The notes beneath the pieces are model-generated. The model was not told the origin of the DNA. It did not search any database and saw nothing but the letters and a program-made list of their open reading frames with translations. The position numbers and the translations under genes are program-made. A DNA stretch of 64,000 nucleotides, taken from the NCBI GenBank assembly GCA_012295275.1, contig CM022677.1, positions 13,703,835 to 13,767,834 of the forward strand. The letters run 5' to 3'. Shown here one piece after another: positions 36,421 through 49,244 of the stretch. The stretch is from Chrysomallon squamiferum (lineage: Eukaryota; Mollusca; Gastropoda; Neomphalida; Peltospiridae). Every line of letters begins with the position of its first letter. Position 1 is the first letter of the stretch.

Positions 36421-38594
36421 GCGTTACCAAATTTTCATCAACCAATGACAGTACAATAGAAATCTATATTCACTGTGACTATACGTCTTTATTTATTGAT
36501 TAAGTTGACTATACTGGAATTAATGATGGAAGTGAAATGAGTAAAGATGAATTCATTGACTGATCTGGCTTGAGAACATATTTTTATGTAAACGAAGGGC
36601 CATAACTCTGAAAAGCTTATAAATATCATGGCGAAAAATAGTTGAGGTTCAGTATTAATTAATTGAAACTTCAGTTGCTGACACAAATGAAGTCCAGTTT
36701 TTAAATTTTTGCTGCTTATACAAAATGTTAATTACATTATAAAACATGTTGAAAGTTAAATATTGTGAGAGAGAAAAAATAATTATTTTAGTAAATCTTT
36801 CACAGTGGGTTAAAGTTAGGTGATTTAATATACATTTATCAAAATATGTTTTCTTTAGTTTATTTGGAAAACATTGTTAAGGTTAGATGAGTGATAGGAA
36901 ATTATTTGGTTAGATTTACTTCAAAACATCCTTAATTTTATCACACTGTTTCGAGTAAGGTTTATGCCCAGGGTTAATTTAAATAGTTGAAAAAGCTGCA
37001 AGACCTGGAAAATCATATGAGGAGTTTCAGAAGTATGGTTAGCATTTTGGTTAGGGTTTTGGTTAGGTTTAGGTTAGTCCAACGTTTGTGCAGATTTAAA
37101 TGTCAGTTAACCTGAAGCGTGTCTTCATTCAGCACAAACTGACAATTTATAGCTTTTTGGTAAAAGTAAATCAGTTCTGAAAGAGAACGTAGTTTTAACG
37201 AAAACCTTCGAAACATTTTTTTTAAATGTTTTGTTTAATATGTAAATATATATTTGTTAAATTGGCTTGTAAAAAACCCACCAAACAAACAAATAATAAA
37301 TAAACAAATAAATCAATAAATAAATGAATTAATAGAAAAACAGACAATACGTATGATTTGTGAAGCTGTACCTGGTGAAATAATATCGCGATCGGAAACT
37401 AATATCTTTGTATAACAGGAACACTTCGCTGTTGTTACATCATGGCTGGCCTCGTTGTGAGTAGTAGTTCCGTCTAGATATTCAGATAGACCACACTGGG
37501 ATGTTGGCTACACTTTAGTTTACAATGGCAGTCAACTAACATGTTGTCATAGAAAGCTAGATCGCATGACGTAATAATAATAATAATAATCATAATAAAA
37601 ATCATAATAATAATAATAGTGGTAGTAGTAGTTGTAAAACAACTATAATTACTATTACTTTTGTTTGTATATGTCTATGTTTGTCTTGTGTGTATGTGTG
37701 TATTGTGCGTGTATCTGTTTCTGCGTGTTGTGCTTGTATGTGTATATGTGTATGTGTAACTTAAAACATCTTCCTTTTCGCTCGAGTATGTTATTCATCG
37801 TGATAATGATGTATTTAATAAAGACCCCAAACTATAAAAAGAAAAAAAAAAACACATAAATAAATAATATATAATTAATGTCATATACATATATACACAC
37901 ATAATTATAAACAAAGACACATACACACACGTATGTTAAAAAATATGTTTATTTCTTTCTTTTCTTAGATGAAAAGGGTCTCTTTATATCTTTTATTATT
38001 TGTAATTAGGATTTATATGGACTGAGCGAGATAAATATTAGTACATAAATTTGATTCATCTTATGTTAATATATGAACTTATTTTCCGCTATTAGATTAT
38101 TCATACTGGTCTATAGGACGTTGTTGTACTCATGGTTTTCAGATAATATGGTTAAAAAAAAAAACATTCATTCACAATATCAAGATGAGAAAAGTGTGAC
38201 GGTTTTATTCAGAGACACAATTCTCATATATGTACATATGTGAATCAAGAATGATATGAAAGTTAACACCTTTCTAACAAATACGTAAGGTAAACAGCAA
38301 CATCTGTTAAATTAAAATACTTACAAAACAATTGTGTTACGTATATTTGTCAGCTAGTAACACTGCTGACATAATATTCAATCCTCTTTCAATTCCCTAT
38401 TTCCAAATATTTGAGAATTGCTCTCTGATTCAAACAGAAATATACTTGCTTGCTTTAGCTAAATAATAAAATATATAATATTATAATTTCATGAATTTAA
38501 TCGTTTCTTTGTTTCTGTCTTTATTTATTTATTTATTTATCTTAAAGAGAATGAAATAAAATTTATATAATAAAGGAATATATATATATTACTA

Positions 38595-38598
<4 letters not shown>

Positions 38599-38653
<55 letters not shown>
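38599..38653. repeat. (GA)n microsatellite
   Basis: 55 bases of GA; right-arm partner is the CT tract at 47083-47144. Confidence 0.97.
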
Positions 38654-38656
<3 letters not shown>

Positions 38657-38959
38657 ATATTAATCTGTTATTAAAACAATAAATATTTTAAATGTTTCAA
38701 ATTTACAATATTACTTGTAGTTTGCGTGTATTTGTGATGATTTTAATAAACGTGACACTCCTTTGTGCACTTGAATGAACATGACATTGTCAAACACTTA
38801 AGAAATGCTCTCTCTCATTCATGCATGGAAACAAATAGTATGTGTTTAGATAAGTTAGCTAATGAAATATGTATCATAATATACTGAATTATTTAGTTTA
38901 TAAACCATATATTTATATATGTGTGTGTGTGTTTGTGTTTGTGTGTGTGTACATTCGTA

Positions 38960-40271
38960 CAGTTTATTTATATATCTTACGAAAGACTTGAAACCGCCAG
39001 TTCACTATTCAAGTTTAAACAAGATTTAATTTTGGCGGCTAAATGTATTATTTTTCTCCGACCTTCTACAAACCAGTTGCTGTGTCTATTATTACCACAG
39101 GTGTGATAGATTGTAACACGCATTTTAAAAATTAATGAACTGCTCTAACTATCTTAAGGTAGTTGTTACTTTTACTGCTGTTTACTTTAAGAAAAGCATT
39201 TAAAACGAACACGATTATTTTTTTTTTCAGGAGAAACAAAAGTGTTCTAGAAAAGTTCAAGGCGTCCACCCATTTATTGAAATTGGTATATTCCACTCAC
39301 CGAGTGACGTCTGTCAAAACCAACTTCTCCGCCAGCAGACTGACATTGCAGACGAATAGAAGAGAACTGTTTGCAGGTGTTAACATTTTCATTTCTTAAG
39401 ACAAAGGTAAGAAGATTTATTATTATTATTATTATTATTATTAATGATTTTTGTTGTTGTTGTTGTTGTTGTTGTTCTTGTTATTTCGTTAGTGTAAGAT
39501 ATTATAAAATAAAACAGTAATCTAGGTTATTTTCATAATAAAATTTCTGTACAAAATTGTTTAGTGTTAGAGTGGAGGGTGTGCCTCAGTGGTCAGAGAA
39601 AAGCAGAGAAAAATCTGTTGAGTTCGACTTTAATAAAATAATGTTCAGCAGCAATCAGAAATTCATTCGTTTACTATGAAATGTTGCGTTCTTATTACAC
39701 TGAATACATTACTTCTGTGAATGTCACGTTTCTTTCATTGTCTACATTCGAGTTTTAACATGAAAATGAGTGAGCTTGGTTACGTAGCATAAGCCGAAAT
39801 AGTGGTGTGCGAAATTACCTTGCAGCATTCATGGACACGCCACAAATGTTTATTTATTTATTTATTTATTTCATGCTTTGTTTCATATAACATATTACAG
39901 AAGAACTGTCGTTTTCCTTCTCAAACTTACTTCACAAGGTTAAATTTAGCAAGTTTGTAATTCACTTTAATAGTTCTTTTATTTTTTTACAAACAAAATG
40001 AAATTAATAAATGAATAAATAAATGAGTAGCTTAAATAGCATATTTATAATTTTATAATTAAATTCGCACGTTTGTTTATTTATTTTATCCTTTAATTTA
40101 TTTATTTATTTGTATATTCCATTGGCCCTTTGAAGTAAACGGATTTGATATTTTATTTTTTATTTTGTGTGTGAATTTTTTCTTTACTTTTGTTTGTTCG
40201 TGGTTTTGATTCAAAAATCTTTTAATTTTGACCTCCACTGCTATTCTTGTTATCTCTTATTGTTATTTATT

Positions 40272-40300
<29 letters not shown>
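38960..40300 (+). repeat. TRIM upstream region, direct copy 2 in the left arm
   Basis: Second copy of the 33610-35055 segment, here followed by the RING exon. Its start (TTATATATCTTACGAAAGAC) is also present at 24690-24775 (inverted) and 26450 (direct). Confidence 0.85.
39231..39406 (+). other. 176-nt 5' leader exon of the TRIM-like gene
   Basis: Acceptor-like TTTTTTTTTCAG before it and donor CAAAG|GTAAGAAG after it. The 1.18-kb stretch to the next acceptor at 40583 would be a 5' UTR intron. Frames through it end in stops before the donor, so it should be untranslated. The presence of an acceptor implies a further upstream exon or an unused site; I cannot place a transcription start. Confidence 0.65.
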
Positions 40301-40313
<13 letters not shown>

Positions 40314-40388
40314 TAGTTACATTTTTTTCTCTGTATTTTCCTTTTTATCTTCTCTGATTCTTCTATGTTGTTGCTGTTGTTATTATTG

Positions 40389-40447
<59 letters not shown>

Positions 40448-40585
40448 TATTTAGTTACATTTTTCTTTCTCTGTATTTTCCTTTTTATCTTCTCTGATTC
40501 TTCTATGTTGTTGCTGTTGTTATTATTGTTATTTATTTATTTATTTATTTATTTATTAATATTATTGTTATTGTTATTCACAGAG

Positions 40586-42491
40586 ATGGCAACAGCTGCA
40601 AACTCTGATGATAATCTTTCGTGCTGCATTTGTGCCGAACTTTTCAAGAAACCGCGAATATTATATTGTGGACATTCGTTCTGCAGCAAATGCCTGCAGG
40701 ACTATATAAGTAAGAATTACAACAACAACGACATACAAATCTCCTGCCCGTTCTGCAGGCAGGATGTCCACATCTCAGACAGCTCGAAACCAGTGTATAC
40801 ATGGGCAGATCAATTCCCTATAAACCTTTCACTACAGAACGCCGCTAATGATCGGCTACAATCAAAGTATTGTGAGTCAGCAGTGTTATGTTTATATTCG
40901 TTACAATAAAATACTAAAAAAAGAAAAAATTTAGTGATTGTTTAACTAAAGATATTAACCACCACAAGCTAAAGAAATAGAGGAAACTTTATTTATGACA
41001 TTTTTCAACTCAGATTTTTAAAGTAGTTGATCAAATAAATTCTAAAACTTCACATTGTAGGCATACCTTTATTAATAATAGTAGTTCTAGTTAATTAATT
41101 AATTGACTTATTGATTATTTATGTATTTATTTATTTACTTCAGCTCAAAAGGGAGATCACATGTCACTTCTGAGTTCTGTTTCTGAGAGTCTCAAAACCT
41201 TTAAAGAAATTCTTCAGACAGAGATGGATGATAAGATTGAGCAACTTCGCCAAGCCGTCGACATCAACGTCGTGGACACCACAGAAGAGGTCAGAAGGAT
41301 TGGTAACGCACTAATCACAGATTTTACTGCCGCAGTCCACAAAGAACAAGACAGGTTAATAAGAGAAATAGAAAAATCTCAGAACTTTGTAAACTCAGAA
41401 ATAGACAAATTATTCAATCAACACAAACATCTGATTGAGGAAAACAAAAAAATGATAAAATTGGGGGAAGATTTGCTGACAAGAAAATCAGAGTCAGATA
41501 TAAAAATTAACATTTCGAAATTCACCAAACTTCAAAACACAACTTCCGAGTTTCTGTCCAAATCTCGTTCCCAAATAGAAAAAGCAAAGTTTAAAGTAAA
41601 TCTGATAAAATCTGACAAAAAGGCAGAAATGTCAGTCGACATTGGAGAAATATTCACAAACATCCAAACAGACACACTCAAACACACAGACAGACAGACA
41701 CACTCAAACTCACAGACACCATTAACACATTAACACAAGAAGATAAATTAAATCCTATTCCGGATTACATGCTGGTGTCAGGTGCAGACAAAAGTAAAAT
41801 TGTTGTCAGTGATTTTTGCAATGTCTGTGTAAAATGTTTTTGTTTAGAAAGAAAATCACTGATAAAAAGATACAAAACTTCATCTCAACCATGGGGTCTT
41901 GCTGAATCACGTGATCAGCGGGGTGATGTTGTTGTTGTTGTTGCTCTGCCAGGTAAATATAAAATATTGTTTTTAAATTTGAAAAACTTCAAACTGATAA
42001 AACAAGTTAAAACTGTTAAAAAGTATCACTGTATTGCTGTGTTACCAGGCAACCGTCTCGCGGTCACTGAGTACAATCAGTGCTTGGACATACTGAAAGA
42101 CAGTGGTCAGCTCATTAATTCTATCTCAACAGATTTGATCCCCGAACCGTTGTATCTCACAGTTCATGATCAATGTCTGATTGTTGTGTCAAATGATAAC
42201 AGTTTAGTTTGTGTGACGTCATCCGGTCACGTCAGATGGGAGTCACGTGATTCAGACAAACTGAGAGACTTGAGAGGTGTTACATGTGACAGAGAGGGAA
42301 ATATTTTTGTTTGTGATTATGATAGAAATTGTGTTGTTCAGTTGTCACGAGATGGTAACATTACACGTGACATCCTCACTGACCAGGATGGACTGTCCGA
42401 ACCTTGTTCTGTCTGTTGTGATGACAACAAACTCTACGTGGGAGAGAGCTACACTGGGCAAATAAAAATATTTACATGGTGTAAAAAGTAA
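40586..42491 (+). CDS. TRIM-like E3 ligase: RING, coiled coil, NHL-like propeller (frameshifted)
   Basis: Exon 1 starts just after an acceptor (GTTATTCACAG at 40583) with ATG at 40586 and ends at 40871 before GTGAGT. Exon 2 starts at 41144 after TTATTTACTTCAG. The junction codon (T|CT) keeps the frame exactly. Residues 13-57 form a complete C3HC4 RING: C13, C16, C28, H30, C33, C36, C54, C57. Residues ~105-260 are an amphipathic coiled coil, and the frame at 41769-42491 is a beta-propeller. RING fingers bind zinc and recruit E2 enzymes; TRIM coiled coils dimerise; NHL-type propellers bind targets. No B-box is present, which is unusual. The coiled-coil frame stops at 41733 and the propeller continues two bases out of frame, because of a 26-bp duplication at 41669-41720. 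A polyadenylation-like AATAAA is at 42579. The family is confident; whether the locus is intact, allelic or a pseudogene is not decided here. Confidence 0.85.
41721..42491 (+). CDS. NHL-like beta-propeller portion, displaced reading frame
   Basis: Open without an upstream stop through the microsatellite; the first in-frame ATG is 41769. About 240 residues of repeated short beta-strand blocks: KYKILFLNL, HCIAVLPGNRLAVTEY, LYLTVHDQCLIVVS, LRGVTCDREGNIFVCDYDRN and EPCSVCCDDNKLYVGE. The ...GNIFVCDYDRNCVVQLSRDG... spacing is the NHL/YVTN-type blade seen at the C-terminus of many molluscan TRIM proteins. It ends TWCKK followed by TAA. It most likely belongs to the upstream RING and coiled-coil exons, not to a separate gene. 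Confidence 0.75.
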   Translation: MNTLTQEDKLNPIPDYMLVSGADKSKIVVSDFCNVCVKCFCLERKSLIKRYKTSSQPWGLAESRDQRGDVVVVVALPGKYKILFLNLKNFKLIKQVKTVKKYHCIAVLPGNRLAVTEYNQCLDILKDSGQLINSISTDLIPEPLYLTVHDQCLIVVSNDNSLVCVTSSGHVRWESRDSDKLRDLRGVTCDREGNIFVCDYDRNCVVQLSRDGNITRDILTDQDGLSEPCSVCCDDNKLYVGESYTGQIKIFTWCKK

Positions 42492-42819
42492 ACTTCAAAC
42501 TGTCTGCTAAGTTAATTTCACTTTAACTGTTTTGAAGTTGAAAGTCCACAGACATTTCTTTCTTTACATGAATTGATAAATAAACAGATAATTAGTTAAA
42601 TTATTTATTTACTTATTAATTTAGTTAATTAAGTAATTAATTTAGTTACTTTGTTTAATTTCATTTCTTTTTTTATTAAATATAATACCTAATTCATCAG
42701 TTCGTTATTATTTGTTTTAATTATGATTATTATTCTTAAAGTCTCGTTTAAAAATACTAAATTGCAAGATAAATTTCAAAACAAAATGTGATTTACTTTT
42801 AAATTTTTCACCCAGTTTT

Positions 42820-42891
<72 letters not shown>

Positions 42892-43012
42892 ACACACACA
42901 CCATCAAAAATAAAATTGGAGAAACAGTCGCACGAACGAAAAGTGCAAATAAAAACATAAAAACATAAATAAAATAACGATGTTTTAAAAACATGACTAA
43001 ATATGAAACTGT
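42492..43012. other. TRIM 3' region, CT tract and dispersed repeat
   Basis: AT-rich 3' flank with AATAAA at 42579. (CT)n occupies 42823-42889 and is followed by the segment matching the reverse complement of 1-110. Confidence 0.7.
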
Positions 43013-43690
43013 ATACTGGAGATCTACAGACACGCGTTTTAAACCCGGGTGTTAGGGGTCGTGTTTCCTCTTCATTTACTGAGTACGTTCAAGTTAGTTT
43101 CTGAGCGGGCGCATCACCTATTAAAATATATTATTGTAATTTCTATTACTGTCGCCGTCGTTGCCCCTAACGTTATTGGTGTTCTCTTTATTCCTTTTCA
43201 TTTTTTACTCGCTGTTATTCTTATTTTCTGACCGTTCCCGTTTATTAAAATATATGATTATCATCTCTATTAATTACCATCGTTTACGACGTTGTTCTCA
43301 ACGTTCTCTGTATTATTTTGCTTTTTATTAACTAGTATTCAAACTTTCTTAGTGTCTATGTTACAAAATATTATCACTATTTTTATTAATGACGCCGTCG
43401 TTGCCGTCGTAGTAGTGTTATTCTTTTGCGCTTTTTATGTCCTCATACTTTATTAGCGGGCACATACTACGGTAAAATAAATTAATGCAATTTCTGTTAA
43501 TGTCGCCGTCATTGCCGTCGTACCAGCGTTGTTCTGAACGTTTTGGTGTATCTATTAATGGGGTGATCGTAAAGGGGTTGTTCTTAACTTCTTAGTGTCC
43601 GCATCCGATTAAAATGTATTATTAGTTTTTATTAATATCGCCGTTGTTATCGTAATAACGGTGTTGTTTCTAACGTTATTACTTACTTAG
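43013..43690 (+). repeat. Dispersed module followed by a CpG-rich ~115-140-bp satellite
   Basis: 43013-43110 is a copy of the ACTGGAGATCT module. GCCGTCGTTGCC-type cores then recur near 43151, 43269, 43388, 43502 and 43640, each followed by a CTAACGTTATT-type block, T-rich sequence and AAAATATATTA. The CpG-rich cores stand out in otherwise AT-rich DNA. Confidence 0.75.
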
Positions 43691-44752
43691 TTATTAATTT
43701 AATTATTTATTTACTTCTCTAGTTGTTAAACATAGAAAATAATCTTCTAGACAGGTATATACTATTCTAACCTATTAATAAATATTATGTTCTGCTTCTA
43801 GGACTAATGTTAAATTACTGCTTCAAAAATGTCTTATTTCTATATTAAAAAATCTATCTGAAAAATGAAAGAAGCATGAAATTCCACTAGTGTTCATTAA
43901 AAAAGTATTTTCAAAAAATCACAAAAACATTATTAAAAATATGGGGAAATATTTCTATGCACAGTGGCAGCAATGACAGACTTTCACTGGAATTGTCTCA
44001 TTTATCTATGAGAAATGTTTTTATTTTTACTATATGAATCAAAGAAAAATGTCAACATGAAAACATTAATGAAATATACATATTTATATAATCTGTTCAT
44101 TCTTTGAGTGTTTGAATGAAAATAAAATATCTCATTCAGCTGTCTCTCTCATTCACTTAGCTGTCTTTATAACTTGTCTCTGTCTCATTTGTATCTCTAA
44201 CTTGTCTCAGTCTAATTCAGTTGTCTCTGTCATTTGTCTCTGCCTCATTAACTTGTTTCTATCTATCTCTCTTTATAATTATTTTATTTATTTGTTGTAT
44301 TTACTGTTTATTATTAATTATTATTTAAGTTTTGTTTTTGTTTTTGCTTTTGGTTGGATATAGTTAGAAATTAAAGTGAAAAACAGAGCTAGAAGTGACA
44401 TCACTGTATTTCAAACTCAATGTGCAGCCAAGTTAACTAAATTTTCAGCATAATCAAAACAGTCTTAAATTCCACCATAACTTAAGACAACGTTGGACTA
44501 TTGACATCTATAGTTTGTTAATCAAATGGTTTGTTAGAATGAGTGAAAATAAATATCAGATTTGTGGTTATTAGTAACTTAATTTTCACTACTAACAGAT
44601 TTTGTAAAAAATATTTGATTATTGTTACTTCACTTAATATTTTATGAAGAGAGAATAAAAAGTACAATTCACACCAGCTATTTCTAGAGAGAATTCATTG
44701 AAATAAAGTATTATTTTTATTTTATTATAATTATTATCTTCTATAATACGTA
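43691..44752. other. AT-rich intergenic DNA up to the gap
   Basis: 44145-44270 has repeated TTGTCTCTGTCTCATT-type words that create a spurious 83-residue frame. Nothing else recognised. The last bases before the gap do not match either arm. Confidence 0.55.
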
Positions 44753-44952
44753 NNNNNNNNNNNNNNNNNNNNNNNNNNNNNNNNNNNNNNNNNNNNNNNN
44801 NNNNNNNNNNNNNNNNNNNNNNNNNNNNNNNNNNNNNNNNNNNNNNNNNNNNNNNNNNNNNNNNNNNNNNNNNNNNNNNNNNNNNNNNNNNNNNNNNNNN
44901 NNNNNNNNNNNNNNNNNNNNNNNNNNNNNNNNNNNNNNNNNNNNNNNNNNNN
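44753..44952. other. Assembly gap, 200 N, at the inner end of the right arm
   Basis: Exactly 200 N. The first base after it (44953) is already inside the RING-exon copy, so the right arm is truncated by a contig end. Confidence 0.99.
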
Positions 44953-45152
44953 CTGTCTGAGATGTGGACATCCTGCCTGCAGAACGGGCAGGAGATTTGT
45001 ATGTCGTTGTTGTTGTAATTCTTACTTATATATAGTCCTGCAGGCATTTGCTGCAGAACGAATATCCCACAATATAATATTCGCGGTTTCTTAAAAAGTT
45101 CGGCACAAATGCAGCACGAAAGATTATCATCAGAGTTTGCAGCTGTTGCCAT
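44953..45152 (-). pseudogene. Partial RING exon of a second TRIM-like copy, RING disrupted
   Basis: Reads MATAANSDDNLSCCICAELF from 45152 downwards, identical to the left-arm gene through the first two RING cysteines and onwards to Cys28. A one-base insertion near the Cys-Gly-His motif and a two-base insertion (TATATATA for TATATA) near residue 40 then replace the segment holding H30, C33 and C36 before the frame is restored. The last Cys pair is intact. Without the third ligand set the RING could not fold normally. The acceptor before the ATG (TTATTCACAG) is kept. The rest of the gene is missing at the gap. It may be a decayed paralogue, a null allele or a consensus error. Confidence 0.8.
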
Positions 45153-45290
45153 ATCTGTGAATAACAATAACAATAATATTAATAAATAAATAAATAAATA
45201 AATAACAATAATAACAACAGCAACAACATAGAAGAATAAGAGAAGATAAAAAGGAAAATACAGAGAAAGAAAAATGTAACTAAATAATAG

Positions 45291-45321
<31 letters not shown>

Positions 45322-45442
45322 AATAAATAAATAACAATAATAACAACAGCAACAACATAGAAGAATCAGAGAAGATAAAAGGAAAATACAGAAAAAATGT
45401 AACTAAATAATAATATAATAATAATAATAATAATTAAACAAA

Positions 45443-45473
<31 letters not shown>

Positions 45474-46285
45474 CAATAAGAGATAACAAGAATAGCAGTG
45501 GAGGTCAAAATTAAAAGATTTTTGAATCAAAACCACGAACAAACAAAAGTAAAGAAAAAATTCACACACAAAATAAAAATAAAATATCAATTCCGTTTAC
45601 TTCAAAGGGCCAACGGAATATACAAATAAATAAATAAATTAAAGGATAAAATAAATAAACAAACGTGCGAATTTAATTATAAAATTATAAATATGCTATT
45701 TAAGCTACTCATTTATTTATTCATTTATTAATTTCATTTTGTTTGTAAAAAAATAAAAGAACTATTAAAGTGAATTACAAACTTGCTAAATTTAACCTTG
45801 TGAAGTAAGTTTGAGAAGGAAAACGACAGTTCTTCTGTAATATGTTATATGAAACAAAGCATGAAATAAATAAATAAATAAATAAACATTTGTGACGTGT
45901 CCATGAATGCTGCAAGGTAATTTCGCACACCACTATTTCGGCCTATGCTACGTAACCAAGCTCACTCATTTTCATGGTAAAACTCGAATGTTGACAATGA
46001 AAGAAACGTGACATTCACAGAAGTAATGTATTCAGTGTAATAAGAACGCAACATTTCATAGTAAACGAATGAATTTCTGATTGCTGCTGAACATTATTTT
46101 ATTAAAGTCGAACTCAACAGATTTTTCTCTGCTTTTCTCTGACCACTGAGGCACACCCTCCACTCTAACACTAAACAATTTTGTACAGAAATTTTATTAT
46201 GAAAATAACCTAGATTACTTTTTATTTTATAATATCTTACACTAACGAAATAACAAGAACAACAACAACAAAAACAATAAAAAAA

Positions 46286-46319
<34 letters not shown>

Positions 46320-46327
46320 CTTCTTAC

Positions 46328-46503
46328 CTTTGTCTTAAGAAATGAAAATGTTAACACCTGCAAACAGTTCTCTTCTATTCGTCTGCAATGTCAGTCTGCT
46401 GGCGGAGAAGTCGGTTTTGACAGACGTCACTGGGTGAGTGGAATATACCAATTTCAATAAAGGGGTGGACGCCTTGAACTTTTCTAGAACACTTTTGTTT
46501 CTT
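46328..46503 (-). other. 176-nt leader exon, right-arm copy 2
   Basis: Minus-strand exon with TTTTTTTTTTCAG before it and CAAAG|GTAAGAAG after it; partner of 39231-39406. It lies ~1.2 kb upstream of the damaged RING exon. Confidence 0.65.
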
Positions 46504-47079
46504 CTGAAAAAAAAAATAATCGTGTTCGTTTTAAATGCTTTTCTTAAAGTAAACAGCAGTAAAAGTAACAACTACCTTAACATAGTTAGAGCAGTTCATT
46601 AATTTTTAAAATGCGTGTTACAGTCTATCACACATGTGGTAATAATAGACACAGCAACAGGTTTGTAGAAGGTCGGAGAAAAATAATACATTTAGCCGCC
46701 AAAATTTTATCGTGTTTAAACTTGAATAGTGAACTGGCGGTTTCAAGTCTTTCGTAAGATATATAAATAAACTGTACGAATGTACACACACACAAACACA
46801 AACACACACACACATATATAAATATATGGTTTATAAACTAAATAATTCAGTATATTATGATACATATTTCATTAGCTAACTTATCTAAACACATACTATT
46901 TGTTTCCATGCATGAATGAGAGAGAGCATTTCTTAAGTGTTTGACAATGTCATGTTCATTCAAGTGCACAAAGGAGTGTCACGTTTATTAAAATTATCAC
47001 AAATACACGCAAACTACAAGTAATATTGTAAATTTGAAACATTTAAAATATTTATTATTTTAATAACAGAGATTAATAT

Positions 47080-47082
<3 letters not shown>

Positions 47083-47144
<62 letters not shown>
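47083..47144. repeat. (CT)n microsatellite
   Basis: Right-arm partner of the GA tract at 38599-38653. Confidence 0.97.
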
Positions 47145-47147
<3 letters not shown>

Positions 47148-48088
47148 TAGTAATATATATATATTCCTTTATTATATAAATTTTATTTCATTCTCTTTAA
47201 GATAAATAAATAAATAAATAAAGACAGAAACAAAGAAACGATTAAATTCATGAAATTATAATATTATATATTTTATTATTTAGCTAAAGCAAGCAAGTAT
47301 ATTTCTGTTTGAATCAGAGAGCAATTATTTGGAAATAGGGAATTGAAAGAGGATTGAATATTATGTCAGCAGTGTTACTAGCTGACAAATATACGTAACA
47401 CAATTGTTTTGTAAGTATTTTAATTTAACACATGTTGCAGTTTACCTTACGTATTTGTTAGAAAGGTGTTAACTTTCATATCATTCTTGATTCACATATG
47501 TACATATATGAGAATAGTGTCTCTGAATAAAACCGTCACACTTTTGTCATCTTGTTGATGATATTGTGAATGAATGTTTTTTTTAACCATATTATCTGAA
47601 AACCATGAGTACAACAACGTCCTATAGACCAGTATGAATAATCTAATAGCGGAAAATAAGTTCATATATTAACATAAGATGAATCAAATTTATGTACTAA
47701 TATTTATCTCGCTCAGTCCATATAAATCCTAACCTACAAATAAAAGATATAAAGAGACCCTTTTCATCTAAGAAAAGAAAGAAATAAACATATTTTTTAA
47801 CATACGTGTGTGTATGTGTCTTTGTTTATAATTATGTGTGTATATATGTATATGACATTAATTATATATTATTTATTTATGTGTTTTTTTTTTTATTTTT
47901 TTTATTAAATACATCATTATCACGATGAATAACATACTCGAGCGAAAAGGAAGATGTTTTAGTTAACATACACATCATTACACAGATGAATACACACATA
48001 CACACAAGACAAAAAGACAAACATAATACAAACAAAAGTAATTATAGTTGTTTTACTACTACTACTACCATTATTATTATTATTATGA

Positions 48089-48119
<31 letters not shown>

Positions 48120-49244
48120 CGTCAATGCGATCTAGCTTTCTATGACAACATGTTAGTTGACTGCCATTGTAAACTAAAAGTGTAGCCAACATCCCAGTGT
48201 GGTCTATCTGAATATCTAGACGGAACTACTACTCACAACGAGGCCAGCCATGATGTAACAACAGCGAAGTGTTCCTGTGTATACAAAGATATTAGTTTCA
48301 GAACGCGATATGATTTCACCAGACAGAGCTTCACAAATCATACGTATTGTCTGTTTTTCTATTAATTCATTTATTTATTGATTTATTTGTTTATTTATTA
48401 TTTGTTTGTTTGGTGGGTTTTTTACAAGCCAATTTAACAAATATATATTTACATATTAAACAAAACATTTAAAAAAAATGTTTCGAAGGTTTTCGTTAAA
48501 ACTACGTTCTCTTTCAGAACTGATTTACTTTTACCAAAAAGCTATAAATTGTCAGTTTGTGCTGAATGAAGACACGCTTCAGGTTAACTGACATTTAAAT
48601 CTGCACAAAAGTTGGACTAACCTAAACCTAACCAAAACCCTAACCAAAATGCTAACCATACTTCTGAAACTCCTCATATGATTTTCCAGGTCTTGCAGCT
48701 TTTTCAACTATTTAAATTAACCCTGGGCATAAACCTTACTCGAAACAGTGTGATAAAATTAAGGATGTTTTGAAGTAAATCTAACCAAATAATTTCCTAT
48801 CACTCATCTAACCTTAACAATGTTTCCAAATAAACTAAAGAAAACATATTTTGATAAATGTATATTAAATCACCTAACTTTAACCCACTGTGAAAGATTT
48901 ACTAAAATAATAATTTTTTCTCTCTCACAATATTTAACTTTCAACATGTTTTATAATGTAATTAACATTTTGTATAAGCAGCAAAAATTTAAAAACTGGA
49001 CTTCATTTGTGTCAGCAACTGAAGTTTCAATTAATTAATACTGAACCTCAGCTATTTTTCGTTTATATAAAAATATGTTCTCAAGCCAGATCAGTCAATG
49101 AATTCATCTTTACTCATTTCACTTCCATCATTAATTCCAGTATAGTCAACTTAATCAATAAATAAAGACGTATAGTCACAGTGAATATAGATTTCTATTG
49201 TACTGTCTTTGGTTGATGAAAATTTGGTAACGCTATATATTATG

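Noticed and set aside
36209-36445. 78-residue frame conserved between the arms
   Set aside because: Conservation follows from the recent arm duplication. The more distant copy at 60270-60600 has stops in the same frame, so coding constraint is not supported.
37030-37080. TTAGGG-like interstitial telomere sequence (GGTTAGGGTTTTGGTTAGG; also 48620-48660)
   Set aside because: Only isolated, irregular GGTTAG words; no tandem TTAGGG array.
39163-39399. 78-residue frame over the leader exon (and 46335-46571)
   Set aside because: It starts in the upstream intron, crosses the acceptor, and stops before the donor. The exon is better explained as untranslated leader.
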